From Salinibaculum rarum (lineage in GTDB: Archaea > Halobacteriota > Halobacteria > Halobacteriales > Haloarculaceae), in the NCBI RefSeq assembly GCF_030505615.1, contig NZ_CP129992.1, positions 1,302,001 to 1,366,000 of the forward strand: a DNA stretch of 64,000 nucleotides, written 5' to 3'. The notes under the pieces were generated by a model that was given only the letters and a program-made list of their open reading frames with translations, made no database searches and had not been told where the DNA came from. The position numbers and the translations under genes are program-made. Positions 9,158 to 17,813 of this stretch are shown in pieces; position 1 is the first letter of the stretch; every line of letters begins with the position of its first letter.

Positions 9158-9230
9158 GAGTCTCCGGTCGAGAGTGTCGTTCTGGAGAAGAACCGACCAG
9201 ATTTATTCCGCTCGTCCCCCTGTGGTCTGT

Positions 9231-10094
9231 ATGCTCCGGCTGGCGGTTGCGACGAACAAGCAAACCTACGAGCGGATGCAGGACCCACTCGCCGAGCGTG
9301 GCATCGCCGCCGAGTACGTCCAGACGGCAGAGCGGACGATACCGCTCGATGCGGATTTCGGCGCGTTCGACGCTGGCTTCGTATTCCCGCCGCGACTCGC
9401 CGAGGGCGGCGTCGTCTCAGAACTGCTCGGCGTCCCCTGGGTCAACGGCCGCGAGGCAATCCTGCGCTCCCGGCACAAAGGCGAGGCCCTGGCGCGTCTC
9501 TCGCGGGCGGGACTGCCCACACCGGAGACAGTCGTGGTCTCTGACCCCGTCGACGAGTCGGACCTCGCCGAGGCCTTCGAGCGGTTCGACCCACCGGTCG
9601 TCGTCAAGCCAAACGCCGTCACGCGCGGGGTCGGCGTGGCGAAGGCGGCGGACCTCGATTCCTTCCTGGGCATCTGTGATTATCTCGACTTGGTCCACGA
9701 CTACAAGGCGACCGGCGACAACTCCTTTCTCGTCCAGGAGTACCTCCCCGACGCGCGGGATTTCCGGGCGATGTGTCTCGACGGCGAGTACGTCGGTGCC
9801 GTCGAGCGTCGCCTGCCCGAGGACGCGCTCGATGCCGGGCAGTGGAAGCACAACGTCCACCGTGGGGCCGAGGCAACCGGTATCGAACTGTCCGCGGACC
9901 ACCGGGCCCTCGTCGAACGGGCGGCCGCGGCGATGGACATCTCATTTCTGGGCATCGACTTGCTCGTGACCGACGACCGGGTGGTGGTCAACGAGACGAA
10001 CGCGCGGCCGACAATCGACACGGCGACAAAATACGAAGACGGCTTTTATGACGACCTCGCGGGGTTGATTCGGCAGACCGTGGCCGACGGATAG
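9231..10094 (+). CDS. RimK-like ATP-grasp ligase
   Basis: The 287-residue product is an ATP-grasp enzyme. ATP contacts include VVVKPNAVTRGVGVAKA with its Lys near residue 128, the VQEYLPDARDFRAMCLDGEYVGAVER block that fits the central domain, and the C-terminal metal site LLVTDDRVVVNETNARPTID. RimK-type ligases add glutamate or other amino acids to a carboxylate of a protein or small molecule. Several family members make lysine, arginine, F420 or mystery peptides, so the substrate here is unknown. A start at the ATG at 9231 leaves MLRLAVATNK as the first strand of the pre-ATP-grasp domain. Confidence 0.82.
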   Translation: MLRLAVATNKQTYERMQDPLAERGIAAEYVQTAERTIPLDADFGAFDAGFVFPPRLAEGGVVSELLGVPWVNGREAILRSRHKGEALARLSRAGLPTPETVVVSDPVDESDLAEAFERFDPPVVVKPNAVTRGVGVAKAADLDSFLGICDYLDLVHDYKATGDNSFLVQEYLPDARDFRAMCLDGEYVGAVERRLPEDALDAGQWKHNVHRGAEATGIELSADHRALVERAAAAMDISFLGIDLLVTDDRVVVNETNARPTIDTATKYEDGFYDDLAGLIRQTVADG

Positions 10095-10127
10095 TCCGAC
10101 GTTCCGTGTGCCAATCGATGCCGGCGC

Positions 10128-10529
10128 TCAGAGGTCGATGCTGGTCGAGTCGTCGACCCGGTCGAAGGTCACTTCCAGGATGCCGTTGTTGTAGGTGGCA
10201 CTGGCAGAGCGTTCGTCGACGCGACTGGGGAGGTCGATACGCTCCTGGTAGGTACGTTCTGGCCCTTCGGCGTCGACGTGGAGCGTGGTCCCGTCGCACT
10301 TGAGATTGATGTCGTCTTTGGTGACCCCAGGGAGGTCCGCGACGACCCGAATGCTGTCCTCGGTCTCGTGGCAGTCGAAGTGGACATCGCCGGTCTGGTG
10401 GCCGACGTCCCCACCGCCACTGTTGTGTTCGAGGTGGAACTCCGCGTTCGTGCCCATCATCTCGTTCATCATCCGCTCTATCTCCTCGAAGAACTCGTCG
10501 AAGGGGTCGTCGCGGTCGTCGCGTCTCAT
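10128..10529 (-). CDS. Hsp20 family small heat-shock protein
   Basis: The 133-residue protein has a charged N-terminal arm (MRRDDRDDPFDEFFEEIERMMNEMM), an alpha-crystallin domain from about residue 48 (DVHFDCHETEDSIRVVADLPGVTKDDINLKCDGTTLHVDAE) and the family-typical ATYNNGILEVTFDR near the C-terminus. It is expected to act as an ATP-independent holdase in the cytoplasm. The C-terminal IXI motif is weak (SIDL). The ATG at 10529 was chosen because a TATA-like GCTTTTGAG sits about 25 bases upstream; the frame continues further but without family similarity. It is convergent with the ATP-grasp gene. Confidence 0.92.
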   Translation of the reverse strand: MRRDDRDDPFDEFFEEIERMMNEMMGTNAEFHLEHNSGGGDVGHQTGDVHFDCHETEDSIRVVADLPGVTKDDINLKCDGTTLHVDAEGPERTYQERIDLPSRVDERSASATYNNGILEVTFDRVDDSTSIDL

Positions 10530-10552
10530 AAGGCCAGGTAAGGCAATCACAC

Positions 10553-10562
10553 TCAAAAGCTT
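10553..10562 (-). promoter_or_regulatory. TATA-like box of the Hsp20 gene
   Basis: The minus-strand GCTTTTGAGT region lies about 25 bases before the ATG at 10529 and supports that start. Confidence 0.4.
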
Positions 10563-10643
10563 TCGGCTCGGGCCACCGGCCGAGCTGGCGCTGTCCGGCC
10601 GGGCTCGTCTGGGGCCAGTGGGTTCCCGCGACAACATCGCGGA

Positions 10644-10653
10644 CTACTAATAG
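10644..10653 (+). promoter_or_regulatory. TATA-like box of pgk
   Basis: CTACTAATAG lies 23-32 bases before the ATG at 10676, typical leaderless spacing. Confidence 0.4.
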
Positions 10654-10675
10654 CTGGTCACCACACTCCTACGCA

Positions 10676-11905
10676 ATGAGTTACAAGACCCTCGACGACC
10701 TCGCAGACGGTCAGCGAGTCCTGATGCGAGTGGACTTGAACTCCCCAGTCGAGGAGGGGCGCGTTCAGGACAACCGCCGCTTTACGCGCCACGCCAGGAC
10801 CGTCCGTGACCTCGTTGCGTCCGGCCACAGCGTGGCGCTGCTCGCCCATCAGGGTCGCCCGGGTCGAGACACCTTCGTCCCGCTCGAACAACACGCCGAA
10901 ATCCTCGCCGAATACGTCGACCAGCACATCGAGTACGTCCCCGACACCTACGGCGAGGACGCGCTCGACGCCATCGCGGACCTCGAGGCAGGCGACGTGC
11001 TCATGCTCGAGAACGTCCGGATGACCGACGACGAACTCCCCGAGAAAGACCCCGAGGTGCACGCCGAGAGCGACCTCGTCCAGACGCTCGCTCCCGAGTT
11101 CGACGCCTACATCGGCGACGGCTACTCCGTCTCTCACCGAAGTCACGCCTCTATCGTCGGCTTCCCGCTCGTGATGGACGCCTACGCCGGCCGTGTGATG
11201 GTCTCGGAATACGAGGCCAACTCCTCGATTGCCAACCGGGACTTCGACGGCGAGGTGACGATGGTCGCCGGCGGGAAGAAAGCGACCGACGTCATCGAGG
11301 TGATGACCGCACTGGAGGACAAGGTCGACAACTTCCTTCTGGGCGGTATCGCGGGGGAACTGTTCTTGCGTGCGGTGGGCTACGACGTGGGCCGTGACAT
11401 CGGCGATATGGACCTCTACGACGAGCAGTTCGAGCAGAACTTAGAGAAAATCCAGCACATGATAGAGGCCCACCCGAGCGAACTCGTCTACCCGACCGAC
11501 CTGGCCTACGAGAACGACGATGGCGAGCGTGTCGAGGTCACCGTCTCCGACGTCAAGAACAAGGATCACGACTATCTGGACGTCGGCGCGGACACCACCT
11601 CCCGCTATGCCGATATCGCCGCCAACTCCGCGGCCGTCTTCGTCAAGGGCGCACTCGGCGTCTTCGAGGACGACCGCTTTTCGCACGGCACGACGAACAT
11701 CCTCGAAGCGATTGCTGCCGGCGACTGCTTCTCGGTGGTCGGGGGCGGTGACACCTCCCGCGCCATCGAGATGTACGGGATGCGCGAGGAGGACTTCTCG
11801 CACGTCTCTATCGCCGGCGGGGCGTACATCCGCGCGCTGACGGGGAAACCGCTCCCCGGCGTCGAGGTACTGAAACGCGCGAACGAAGTCGAACTCACCC
11901 GGTGA
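10676..11905 (+). CDS. pgk: Phosphoglycerate kinase
   Basis: The 409-residue enzyme transfers phosphate between 1,3-bisphosphoglycerate and ADP in the lower glycolytic/gluconeogenic trunk. It shows the N-terminal substrate-binding RVDLNSPVEEGRVQDNRR block, HQGRPGRD near residue 60, LENVRM near 112, the hinge region VAGGKKATDVIEVM, and the C-terminal nucleotide-binding VVGGGDTSRAIEMYG. Its length is normal for the archaeal form. The type II GAPDH, which makes or uses its substrate, is encoded on the opposite strand 570 bases further on. A stem-loop follows its stop codon. Confidence 0.97.
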   Translation: MSYKTLDDLADGQRVLMRVDLNSPVEEGRVQDNRRFTRHARTVRDLVASGHSVALLAHQGRPGRDTFVPLEQHAEILAEYVDQHIEYVPDTYGEDALDAIADLEAGDVLMLENVRMTDDELPEKDPEVHAESDLVQTLAPEFDAYIGDGYSVSHRSHASIVGFPLVMDAYAGRVMVSEYEANSSIANRDFDGEVTMVAGGKKATDVIEVMTALEDKVDNFLLGGIAGELFLRAVGYDVGRDIGDMDLYDEQFEQNLEKIQHMIEAHPSELVYPTDLAYENDDGERVEVTVSDVKNKDHDYLDVGADTTSRYADIAANSAAVFVKGALGVFEDDRFSHGTTNILEAIAAGDCFSVVGGGDTSRAIEMYGMREEDFSHVSIAGGAYIRALTGKPLPGVEVLKRANEVELTR

Positions 11906-11908
11906 CCT

Positions 11909-11941
11909 GCTGGGTTGGCCCCACGTTGTGGGCACCCCAGC
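11909..11941 (+). terminator. Stem-loop after pgk
   Basis: An imperfect inverted repeat begins 4 bases after the pgk stop, with GCTGGG at one end and CCCAGC at the other and inner GTGGG/CCCAC pairing. There is no T-tract, so termination or mRNA stabilisation is inferred from position only. Confidence 0.4.
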
Positions 11942-12024
11942 GCGGCCGGCCCGAAACCGCTCGCTCTCTCGGCGCACTCTCGGCGATTGATACGTTCAAG
12001 AGCGTGTAGCTCGTTTTGGCCCAC

Positions 12025-12444
12025 ATGAACGAAGAGACCGTGCGGACGGTGTTGGCCGAGCACGTCGACTCGCCGATCGAGGTCGGGAGCTACCGTGGCA
12101 TCGACGGCCTCTGGGTGAAGATACGGCTCGACCCGCGCATCGAGAACACGATGCGTCCGACCTCGCTGTCGATTTCGGGGCCGATGGTCGACGAGATGAA
12201 AGTCCGCTTCGTCGCGACGACTGCCGACAACGACGCCGTCATGGATGCACTCACCGGCATCGAGGTGCTGACGCCGGCCGACGGGGAAGTCTCGGCAGAA
12301 AACCACGAACTCTCCGAAGCCGACGAACTGTGGCCTCACATCTACTACGAGAACCTCCCACTCTCGGAAGCTGCCAACTGCCTCGGGATTATCGAGGACG
12401 AATCGTTACCGACGTACGAAAAACGCGAGGGGTTCGACCTGTGA
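12025..12444 (+). CDS. Haloarchaeal conserved protein beside pgk/gap
   Basis: This 139-residue acidic protein is not one I can name. It has no membrane segment and no metal motif. It begins MNEETVRTVLAEHVDSPIEVGSYRGIDGLWVKIRL and looks like a small alpha/beta domain. A TTG three codons upstream could also serve as start, but the ATG at 12025 is more likely. It sits between pgk and gap on the pgk strand, 119 bases after pgk, and converges with gap. Codon use and composition match its neighbours, so it looks like a genuine conserved gene. Confidence 0.75.
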   Translation: MNEETVRTVLAEHVDSPIEVGSYRGIDGLWVKIRLDPRIENTMRPTSLSISGPMVDEMKVRFVATTADNDAVMDALTGIEVLTPADGEVSAENHELSEADELWPHIYYENLPLSEAANCLGIIEDESLPTYEKREGFDL

Positions 12445-12471
12445 CACCCAGCGGGCTGTTCTGACGCGCGC

Positions 12472-13530
12472 TCAGTCGTCGGCCGTCGCTTCGGGTGCGA
12501 CGCGACTCGGCGCCAGCCCTTCCTCGAGGCCCATCGCCTCGTTCGTCCTCTCGATACTCGCTTGCTGGTCGGCCTCGCCCAGCACGGCGCGGATGGCGTC
12601 GACGTTTTCGGGCACCACGTCCGATTCCTGGTGAATCGCCTGGAACAGGTAGAGGTCCGAGCCTTCCATCGAGACGGATTCGCCCCAGATGCAGTTCTCC
12701 CAGATGTCCGCCCGCGGGCGGCCGGCGTCCTGTGCGAGTTCCTTGATAGCGCCGGCCCCGTCGAGACCGAGCCATTCGGGGATGACGAAGGTTCGCGACT
12801 GGGATTCGAGCAGGTCCCGAACGTCGGCTGCGTCGGGCTCGGATTCGAGCGTGATGTTGATGCTGTGCATGTGCATCAGCGTCGCGGGCACCTTCAGCCC
12901 GAGCGTGTCGATGTCGAGGTCCGGGAAGATGGTGTTGACGTCCGGGCCGTGGTGGGAGGGCAGCGAGACGGGGTTTGGCAGGATGTCGTTGATGGGGCCG
13001 CGGCCGGACTGGGCGGGGTCGCCGCCACGGCGGACCAGCGTCGCGCGGACCTTCTCGATGCCGTACTCCTCTTCGAGGGGTGCGACGAGTCGCGAGAGGC
13101 CGGTCGTGTTACAGGAGACGACGCGGACGAGGTCCTCGCCCTCCACGGTGTCGAAGTTCGAGCGGGCGTTGAAACTCGCGTCGACGATGTCGCCGTCTTC
13201 TCCACCCTGGAGCAGCGCCGGGGTGTCGTACTCGGCGTACATCTCGGCGTTGTCGGCGCCGATGCCGGACGGACAGGCGTCGACGACAATGTCGCTCTGT
13301 TCGACGAGTTCCTCGACGTCGCCGGCGACGTCGATGCCAGCCTCGGCAAAGCGGGGCTTGCGCTCCGGGATTGCTGCATAGAGGTCGAATCCTTTGTCGA
13401 CGGCGCCCTGTGCCTCGAAGTTCGGTCGGGTCTTGGCGACGCCGACGACGTCCATGTCCGGTTGCTCGCGGACAGCGTCGGCCACGCGCTTTCCGATGGT
13501 ACCGTACCCGTTGATACCTACCTGAATCAT
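12472..13530 (-). CDS. gap: Type II glyceraldehyde-3-phosphate dehydrogenase
   Basis: The 352-residue enzyme is the archaeal type II GAPDH, which interconverts glyceraldehyde-3-phosphate and 1,3-bisphosphoglycerate with NAD(P). The Rossmann motif [16 protein letters not shown] occupies residues 5-20. The catalytic Cys is at position 140 in [11 protein letters not shown], and [32 protein letters not shown] is the phosphate-binding and family-specific region. Haloarchaea often carry both a bacterial-type catabolic GAPDH and this archaeal one, which is usually gluconeogenic. Only this one is in the window. A TATA-like element near 13549-13560 supports the ATG at 13530. Confidence 0.97.
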   Translation of the reverse strand: MIQVGINGYGTIGKRVADAVREQPDMDVVGVAKTRPNFEAQGAVDKGFDLYAAIPERKPRFAEAGIDVAGDVEELVEQSDIVVDACPSGIGADNAEMYAEYDTPALLQGGEDGDIVDASFNARSNFDTVEGEDLVRVVSCNTTGLSRLVAPLEEEYGIEKVRATLVRRGGDPAQSGRGPINDILPNPVSLPSHHGPDVNTIFPDLDIDTLGLKVPATLMHMHSINITLESEPDAADVRDLLESQSRTFVIPEWLGLDGAGAIKELAQDAGRPRADIWENCIWGESVSMEGSDLYLFQAIHQESDVVPENVDAIRAVLGEADQQASIERTNEAMGLEEGLAPSRVAPEATADD

Positions 13531-13548
13531 TGGCCGGAGGTTCGCCGC

Positions 13549-13560
13549 TTTTCTGTATAG
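13549..13560 (-). promoter_or_regulatory. TATA-like box of gap
   Basis: Minus-strand CTATACAGAAAA lies 19-30 bases before the ATG at 13530. Confidence 0.4.
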
Positions 13561-13633
13561 GCGTTGTGATTGTCGCCATTGGCATTGCGAGCGCGTTCCA
13601 AACGGTCAAACCGCGCCCGGTCGAAGGGGGCCC

Positions 13634-14128
13634 ATGAAAGTCGGCATCGTCTCCGATACGCACGACAATCTCGACATCGTACAGCAAGCCGTCGACCACT
13701 TCGAAGAGACCGTAGACGTGGTCGTCCACTGTGGCGACATCGTCGCGCCCTTCGCGGCCCGTCCCTTCGACACCGACGAGTTCGACTTCTACGCGGTGCG
13801 CGGGAACAACGACGGCGAGTGGGGGCTCAAAGACCTCATCGACGACTTCGGGATGTACCTCGGCGAGATGGGCGAACTCGTCCTCGACGAGACCCGTATC
13901 GCCGTCTACCACGGCACCAGCGAGGGCATCGTCGGCGCGCTCCTGGAGTCGGGCAGCTACGACTACGTCCTCCGGGGCCACACCCACGAGCAGGTCGAGG
14001 AGGACTACGACGGAACAATACACATCAACCCCGGCGGTATCCCGACCGAACCCAGCGGCGGTGAGCCGCCGGCCGCGGTCGTGCTGGACACCGAAACCGG
14101 CGATGTGACCTTTACACCGCTGGAGTGA
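13634..14128 (+). CDS. YfcE/MJ0936-type metallophosphodiesterase
   Basis: The 164-residue protein is a calcineurin-like phosphoesterase of the YfcE/MJ0936 family. The two-metal site is visible as SDTHDN (residues 7-12), CGDIV (35-39), GNND near 58 and GHTHEQ near 118. These proteins hydrolyse phosphodiester model substrates, and the physiological substrate is mostly unknown. The length is normal. It is divergent from gap, with about 100 bases between them. The ATG at 13634 follows a GGGGG-rich leader that could act as a weak ribosome-binding site. Confidence 0.92.
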   Translation: MKVGIVSDTHDNLDIVQQAVDHFEETVDVVVHCGDIVAPFAARPFDTDEFDFYAVRGNNDGEWGLKDLIDDFGMYLGEMGELVLDETRIAVYHGTSEGIVGALLESGSYDYVLRGHTHEQVEEDYDGTIHINPGGIPTEPSGGEPPAAVVLDTETGDVTFTPLE

Positions 14129-14301
14129 ACCAGGTAAACTCGACGTAGCCGGCGGATACCAAAGTCTGTTGGCACCGAGGGGGATTCGTTTGAGTACTCT
14201 CGCCGTCCTCCGGTGAGTTTCTCGTGCAGTCGTCCTCGCAAGTGCGTCGCTGTGGCGTGAGGGCAGAAACTCCTATACCCTTACCGCCCAACCTCGCGGA
14301 C

Positions 14302-15252
14302 ATGAACAACTCCCTTCGCAAGCCCGCCGAAACCGCAGTCGAGCAGTGCATGGGACTGCGCGCCAACGAGTCCTGCTGTATCGTCACCGACGACAAGCGG
14401 AAGGCAATCGCCGAGGCGCTGTACGCGGTCGCCCGCGAGACGACCGACGACGTCGCGATGATTCGGTATCCGCCGGGCGACCAGCACGGCGAGGAGCCGC
14501 CCGCGCCCGTCGCCGCCGCGATGGCCGGCGCCGATGTCGTCCTCGCGCCGACGACGAAGAGTCTGAGTCACACCCAGGCGCGCACGGACGCGAACGAAGC
14601 GGGTGCGCGCGTGGCGACGCTCCCCGGCATCACCGACGGCGTCTTCTTGATGGGGATGGACGCCGACTACGAGCGCATCCGCGAGGAGTGTGGCAACGTC
14701 TTGGCGCAAGTCCAGGATGCCGACGAGATTCGGGTCACCTCCCCGCAGGGGACCGATATCACCTTCGCTCCCGGCGACCGCGAGTGGAAGGAAGACACCG
14801 GTATCGTCCACGAATCCGGGTTGATGACCAACCTCCCTGCCGGCGAGGTCTTTGTCAGCCCCGAAACCGCCGACGGCACCGTCGTCGTCGACGGGACGAT
14901 GATGCCCCACGGCCAGCTCGAAGACGGCCACGTCGTCGAGTTCACCGTCGAGGACGGCCAGGTCGTCGACATCGCCGACGAGGGGCTCCGGGGGGAGGTC
15001 GAAGCCGCCGCCGAGGAGGTCGGCGACGACGCGTACAACCTCGCGGAACTGGGTATTGGGACCAACGTCGCCGTCTCGGACCTCGTTGGGTCGGTTCTGC
15101 TCGACGAGAAAGCGGGTGGCACGGTCCACATCGCTATCGGCGACGACCACGGCATCGGCGGGGACGTCCACGCACCGATTCACTCGGACGGAATTCTGAC
15201 GGAACCGACCGTGTATGCTGACGGTGAGGAAGTGGAACTTCCTCAGGAGTAA
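14302..15252 (+). CDS. M29-like aminopeptidase
   Basis: The 316-residue protein resembles the thermophilic M29 (AmpS/PepS) aminopeptidases but is shorter than the usual 370-410 residues. The C-terminal half carries family-like elements: NLPAGEVFVSPETADGTVVVDG near residue 175, the glutamate-rich AELGIGTNVAVSDLVGSVLLDEKAGGTVHIAIGDDHGIGG near 245-285, and HAPIHSDGILTEPTVYADG. These hold the Glu and His ligands of the co-catalytic metal pair in M29 enzymes. The N-terminal domain is reduced. I am fairly sure of the superfamily and less sure of peptidase activity. Start ATG 14302 follows an AT-rich CTATACCCTTA element. Confidence 0.8.
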   Translation: MNNSLRKPAETAVEQCMGLRANESCCIVTDDKRKAIAEALYAVARETTDDVAMIRYPPGDQHGEEPPAPVAAAMAGADVVLAPTTKSLSHTQARTDANEAGARVATLPGITDGVFLMGMDADYERIREECGNVLAQVQDADEIRVTSPQGTDITFAPGDREWKEDTGIVHESGLMTNLPAGEVFVSPETADGTVVVDGTMMPHGQLEDGHVVEFTVEDGQVVDIADEGLRGEVEAAAEEVGDDAYNLAELGIGTNVAVSDLVGSVLLDEKAGGTVHIAIGDDHGIGGDVHAPIHSDGILTEPTVYADGEEVELPQE

Positions 15253-15272
15253 TCGAACAGTACAGTTGTGTG

Positions 15273-15282
15273 GTGGTACCAC
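15273..15282. promoter_or_regulatory. Perfect palindrome upstream of second cspA
   Basis: GTGGTACCAC is a perfect ten-base palindrome placed just upstream of the likely promoter element (GGGTTAT, about 15294-15300) of the cspA paralog. It could be an operator; no regulator is known. Confidence 0.3.
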
Positions 15283-15328
15283 GACCCTCGGAAGGGTTAT
15301 CCGTGCACCGGCTGTACACTTGTTTGTA

Positions 15329-15523
15329 ATGGCGAAAGGTAACGTTGATTTCTTCAACGACACAGGCGGTTACGGTTTCATTTCGACGGACGATGCTGAC
15401 GACGACGTGTTCTTCCACATGGAAGATGTCGGCGGCCCGGACCTCGAAGAGGGAACAGACATCGAATTCGACATCGAACAGGCCCCCAAGGGTCCCCGCG
15501 CGACGAACGTCGTCCGCAACTAA
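15329..15523 (+). CDS. cspA: Cold-shock domain protein CspA, second copy
   Basis: The 64-residue protein is a second single-domain cold-shock protein with GGYGFIS and DVFFH nucleic-acid-binding motifs. It differs from the copy at 471 mainly in a few acidic or hydrophobic replacements (for example FISTDDADDD against [10 protein letters not shown]) and a different C-terminal residue. Even at DNA level the first 60 bases of the two genes are nearly the same, which points to a fairly recent duplication or to gene conversion. The upstream region differs completely, so the two are probably regulated separately. The palindrome at 15273 may contribute. Confidence 0.94.
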   Translation: MAKGNVDFFNDTGGYGFISTDDADDDVFFHMEDVGGPDLEEGTDIEFDIEQAPKGPRATNVVRN

Positions 15524-15675
15524 TCTCGCATTGGCCGTCGCTTCGGCGACACTGACTGCGATTTCGGTTTTCTTTATTTCGACTGGCCAGTCACTTCTCG
15601 GTCGCGTGAGGCGCCAGCAACCCCGTGCGGCCCGGAGCCCACGCCTTTTATAGCAGACTGGCGTAGAGACTGGAT

Positions 15676-16323
15676 ATGAACGATACCGTCGAGCAGGTCC
15701 CGCTGGAGTGTCCGGCCTGCTCACCGGACCTCGAAACGGTCCACGAAGTACTGAGCCCTGGCGGGCAGGCGACCGTCCGCTGTACCGAGTGCAGTCACGT
15801 CCACAAGACGACACTGCCCGAAGAACAGACCCGGCAGATAGACGTCGTCGTCTCCCAGGACGACGAGTCATTCTCGGCGACAGCCGACGTGCCGACCGAC
15901 GAGACGCTCGCGACCGGCGAGGAGTTCCTGCTGGAGACCGACGAGGCGATTATGACCGTTCGAATCACGAGCCTCGAAGTCGGGGACGGCCGTACCGACG
16001 AGGCCGCTGCCGAGGACGTCGACACCATCTGGACGCGCGCGGTGGGCAACGTCAGCGTCAGCGTGACCGCCCACCCGAAGGGTGGCGAACACGACGAGAC
16101 ACACAGTTTCGATCTGCAGGTCCCCGGCGACTACGAATTCGTCGTCGGAGAGACCGAGGAACTGGCCGACGAGGAGTTCACCATCGAGGGAATCCTCGTG
16201 CGCGACGACGCGGTGGGCTACGACCACGAGAAACTCGACTTCGACGGTGACACTGTCGTCGCCAAGGACATCAAACGACTGTACGCGCGCGATGAGTCGA
16301 CCAGCGCGTGGTCGGCCTGGTAG
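15676..16323 (+). CDS. HVO_0476-family zinc-finger protein
   Basis: The 215-residue protein starts with a zinc finger, CPACSPDLETVHEVL followed by VRCTEC (Cys near residues 12, 15, 36 and 39), then an acidic beta-rich region of about 150 residues that ends in IKRLYARDES. The pattern matches the haloarchaeal family known as HVO_0476. No biochemical role has been assigned to it. It lies immediately upstream of the isoaspartyl methyltransferase gene, with 19 bases between, so the two are probably cotranscribed. This hints at a link with protein repair or ribosome-associated quality control, but that is inference. Confidence 0.82.
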   Translation: MNDTVEQVPLECPACSPDLETVHEVLSPGGQATVRCTECSHVHKTTLPEEQTRQIDVVVSQDDESFSATADVPTDETLATGEEFLLETDEAIMTVRITSLEVGDGRTDEAAAEDVDTIWTRAVGNVSVSVTAHPKGGEHDETHSFDLQVPGDYEFVVGETEELADEEFTIEGILVRDDAVGYDHEKLDFDGDTVVAKDIKRLYARDESTSAWSAW

Positions 16324-16342
16324 CGACGGGACCCGACACATC

Positions 16343-16969
16343 ATGACCGACTGGACCGACCGACGGGCCGCGATGGTCGATGCGCTCGCGACGCGAGACG
16401 ACCTGCGCGAGCGGACACTCGACGCGATGCGTGCAGTGCCGCGCCACGAGTTCGTTCCCGAGGGCAAGCGACAGGCGGCCTACGAGGACACGCCGCTCCC
16501 GATTGGCGAGGGCCAGACCATCAGCGCACCCCACATGGTCGCTATCATGGCCGACCTGCTGGAACTGGAGCCCGGCGATACGGTTCTGGAAATCGGCACC
16601 GGCTGTGGGTATCATGCCGCCGTGACGGCCGAAATCGTCGGTGCCGAGAACGTCTACAGCGTGGAGTATCACGACCGACTGGCTACCAAGGCCCGAGCGA
16701 CACTCGAGAGCGTCGGCTACGGCGCCGTCTCCGTGCGTGCGGGCGACGGGAAAGAGGGATGGCCGGACAACGCGCCGTACGACCGCGCGTATCTGACCTG
16801 TGCGGCGTCGACGTTCCCGCAGGCACTCGTCGACCAGGTTCGCCCCGATGGCATCCTTCTCGGGCCGATCGGCGACCAGCGCCAGGTTCTCGTCCGGGCG
16901 TGGCGGCGTGCCGACGGGTCGCTCGACCGGGCGGAACATGGCCGCGTGCGCTTCGTTCCCCTGCAGTAG
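16343..16969 (+). CDS. pcm: Protein-L-isoaspartate O-methyltransferase
   Basis: The 208-residue enzyme methylates isoaspartyl residues in damaged proteins with S-adenosylmethionine, starting their repair. It has the PRHEFVPEG segment, the substrate motif GQTISAPHMVA with the conserved Ser61, SAM motif I VLEIGTGCGYHAAV (residues 81-92), an acidic post-I loop (VEYHDRLA), and DNAPYDRAYLTCAA as motif II. Length and motif order are those of a complete PCMT. It sits between the zinc-finger gene and a divergent paralog in one directional cluster. Confidence 0.95.
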   Translation: MTDWTDRRAAMVDALATRDDLRERTLDAMRAVPRHEFVPEGKRQAAYEDTPLPIGEGQTISAPHMVAIMADLLELEPGDTVLEIGTGCGYHAAVTAEIVGAENVYSVEYHDRLATKARATLESVGYGAVSVRAGDGKEGWPDNAPYDRAYLTCAASTFPQALVDQVRPDGILLGPIGDQRQVLVRAWRRADGSLDRAEHGRVRFVPLQ

Positions 16970-17043
16970 GTGACCGACACGTTGTCCTGTAGTGGGGCGG
17001 TTTCGGGCGGACAATTCATTACCGTCCGCGCCAACACTGGACC

Positions 17044-17793
17044 ATGGACGCCGCGGTGCTGCGTGACGATATGGTCGACAGCCTCACCCACGAGAGCAAG
17101 GGCTGTCTGCACAGCGACACCCTCTCGGTGGCAATGCGGACAGTGCCGCGCCACGAGTTTGTCGACGACGACCGCAACGCGTACGCGGACCGCGCATTCG
17201 AACACATGGGCACGCGCGTGCTGGCCCCCAGCACCGTCGCCCGACTGCTTGAGGCACTCGATACCGACGAGGACCACTCCGTGCTCGTCGTCGGGGCGGG
17301 CATCGGCTACACCGCGGCCGTGCTCGCGGAAATCGCCGGCCAGCGTGACGTGCAGGCCATCGACATCACGCGTCGGCTCGTCTACGAGGCTCGAGAGAAC
17401 CTCGCACAGGCCGGCTACGATGGCGTGCTTGTCGACTGTCGGGACGGTGCGGACGGTCTTCCCGAGTACGCCCCCTACGACCGGATTCTGGTCGAGGCAG
17501 CGGCTGTCCGTCCCCCGCGGGCGCTGCTCGACCAGTTGTCACCGGACGGGCGACTGGTGATGCCGCTGGGTGCCCACCAGCAGGCCATCGCCGTGGTCGA
17601 CCGCGACGGGGCCGCCGAGCGTCTGGGGTCGTGTGCCTTCGACCCGATGTTAGTCGAGGGCGAGCAGGCAGACACTATCGAGCGAAATCGGACCCGGCGC
17701 GAGGACCGCGAGTTCGCCGAGCGCGACGCGCGACGCCGGAAGGGGTGGGAACTCGACTGGATAGACTGGGACAGCGAACCGCGGATGCGATAG
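17044..17793 (+). CDS. Divergent PCMT-like methyltransferase paralog
   Basis: The 249-residue protein aligns with its upstream neighbour over the PRHEFV segment, a SAM motif (VLVVGAGIGYTAAVLAEIAG, residues 80-99) and an APYDRILVEAA motif II. The substrate loop has changed: where the true PCMT has ISAPHM, this protein has VLAPST, so the catalytic Ser is replaced by Leu60. It also has a C-terminal extension of about 40 charged residues ending in WELDWIDWDSEPRMR. It probably still binds SAM but may have another substrate or a partner role. The paired arrangement with a normal pcm suggests an ancient duplication. Confidence 0.85.
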   Translation: MDAAVLRDDMVDSLTHESKGCLHSDTLSVAMRTVPRHEFVDDDRNAYADRAFEHMGTRVLAPSTVARLLEALDTDEDHSVLVVGAGIGYTAAVLAEIAGQRDVQAIDITRRLVYEARENLAQAGYDGVLVDCRDGADGLPEYAPYDRILVEAAAVRPPRALLDQLSPDGRLVMPLGAHQQAIAVVDRDGAAERLGSCAFDPMLVEGEQADTIERNRTRREDREFAERDARRRKGWELDWIDWDSEPRMR

Positions 17794-17813
17794 TCGCCGC
17801 CGACTGCCGCCTG

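Noticed and set aside
9231-10094. RimK acting on ribosomal protein S6
   Set aside because: Archaea lack bacterial S6, and proximity to rpl10e is weak evidence. The ATP-grasp substrate was therefore left open.
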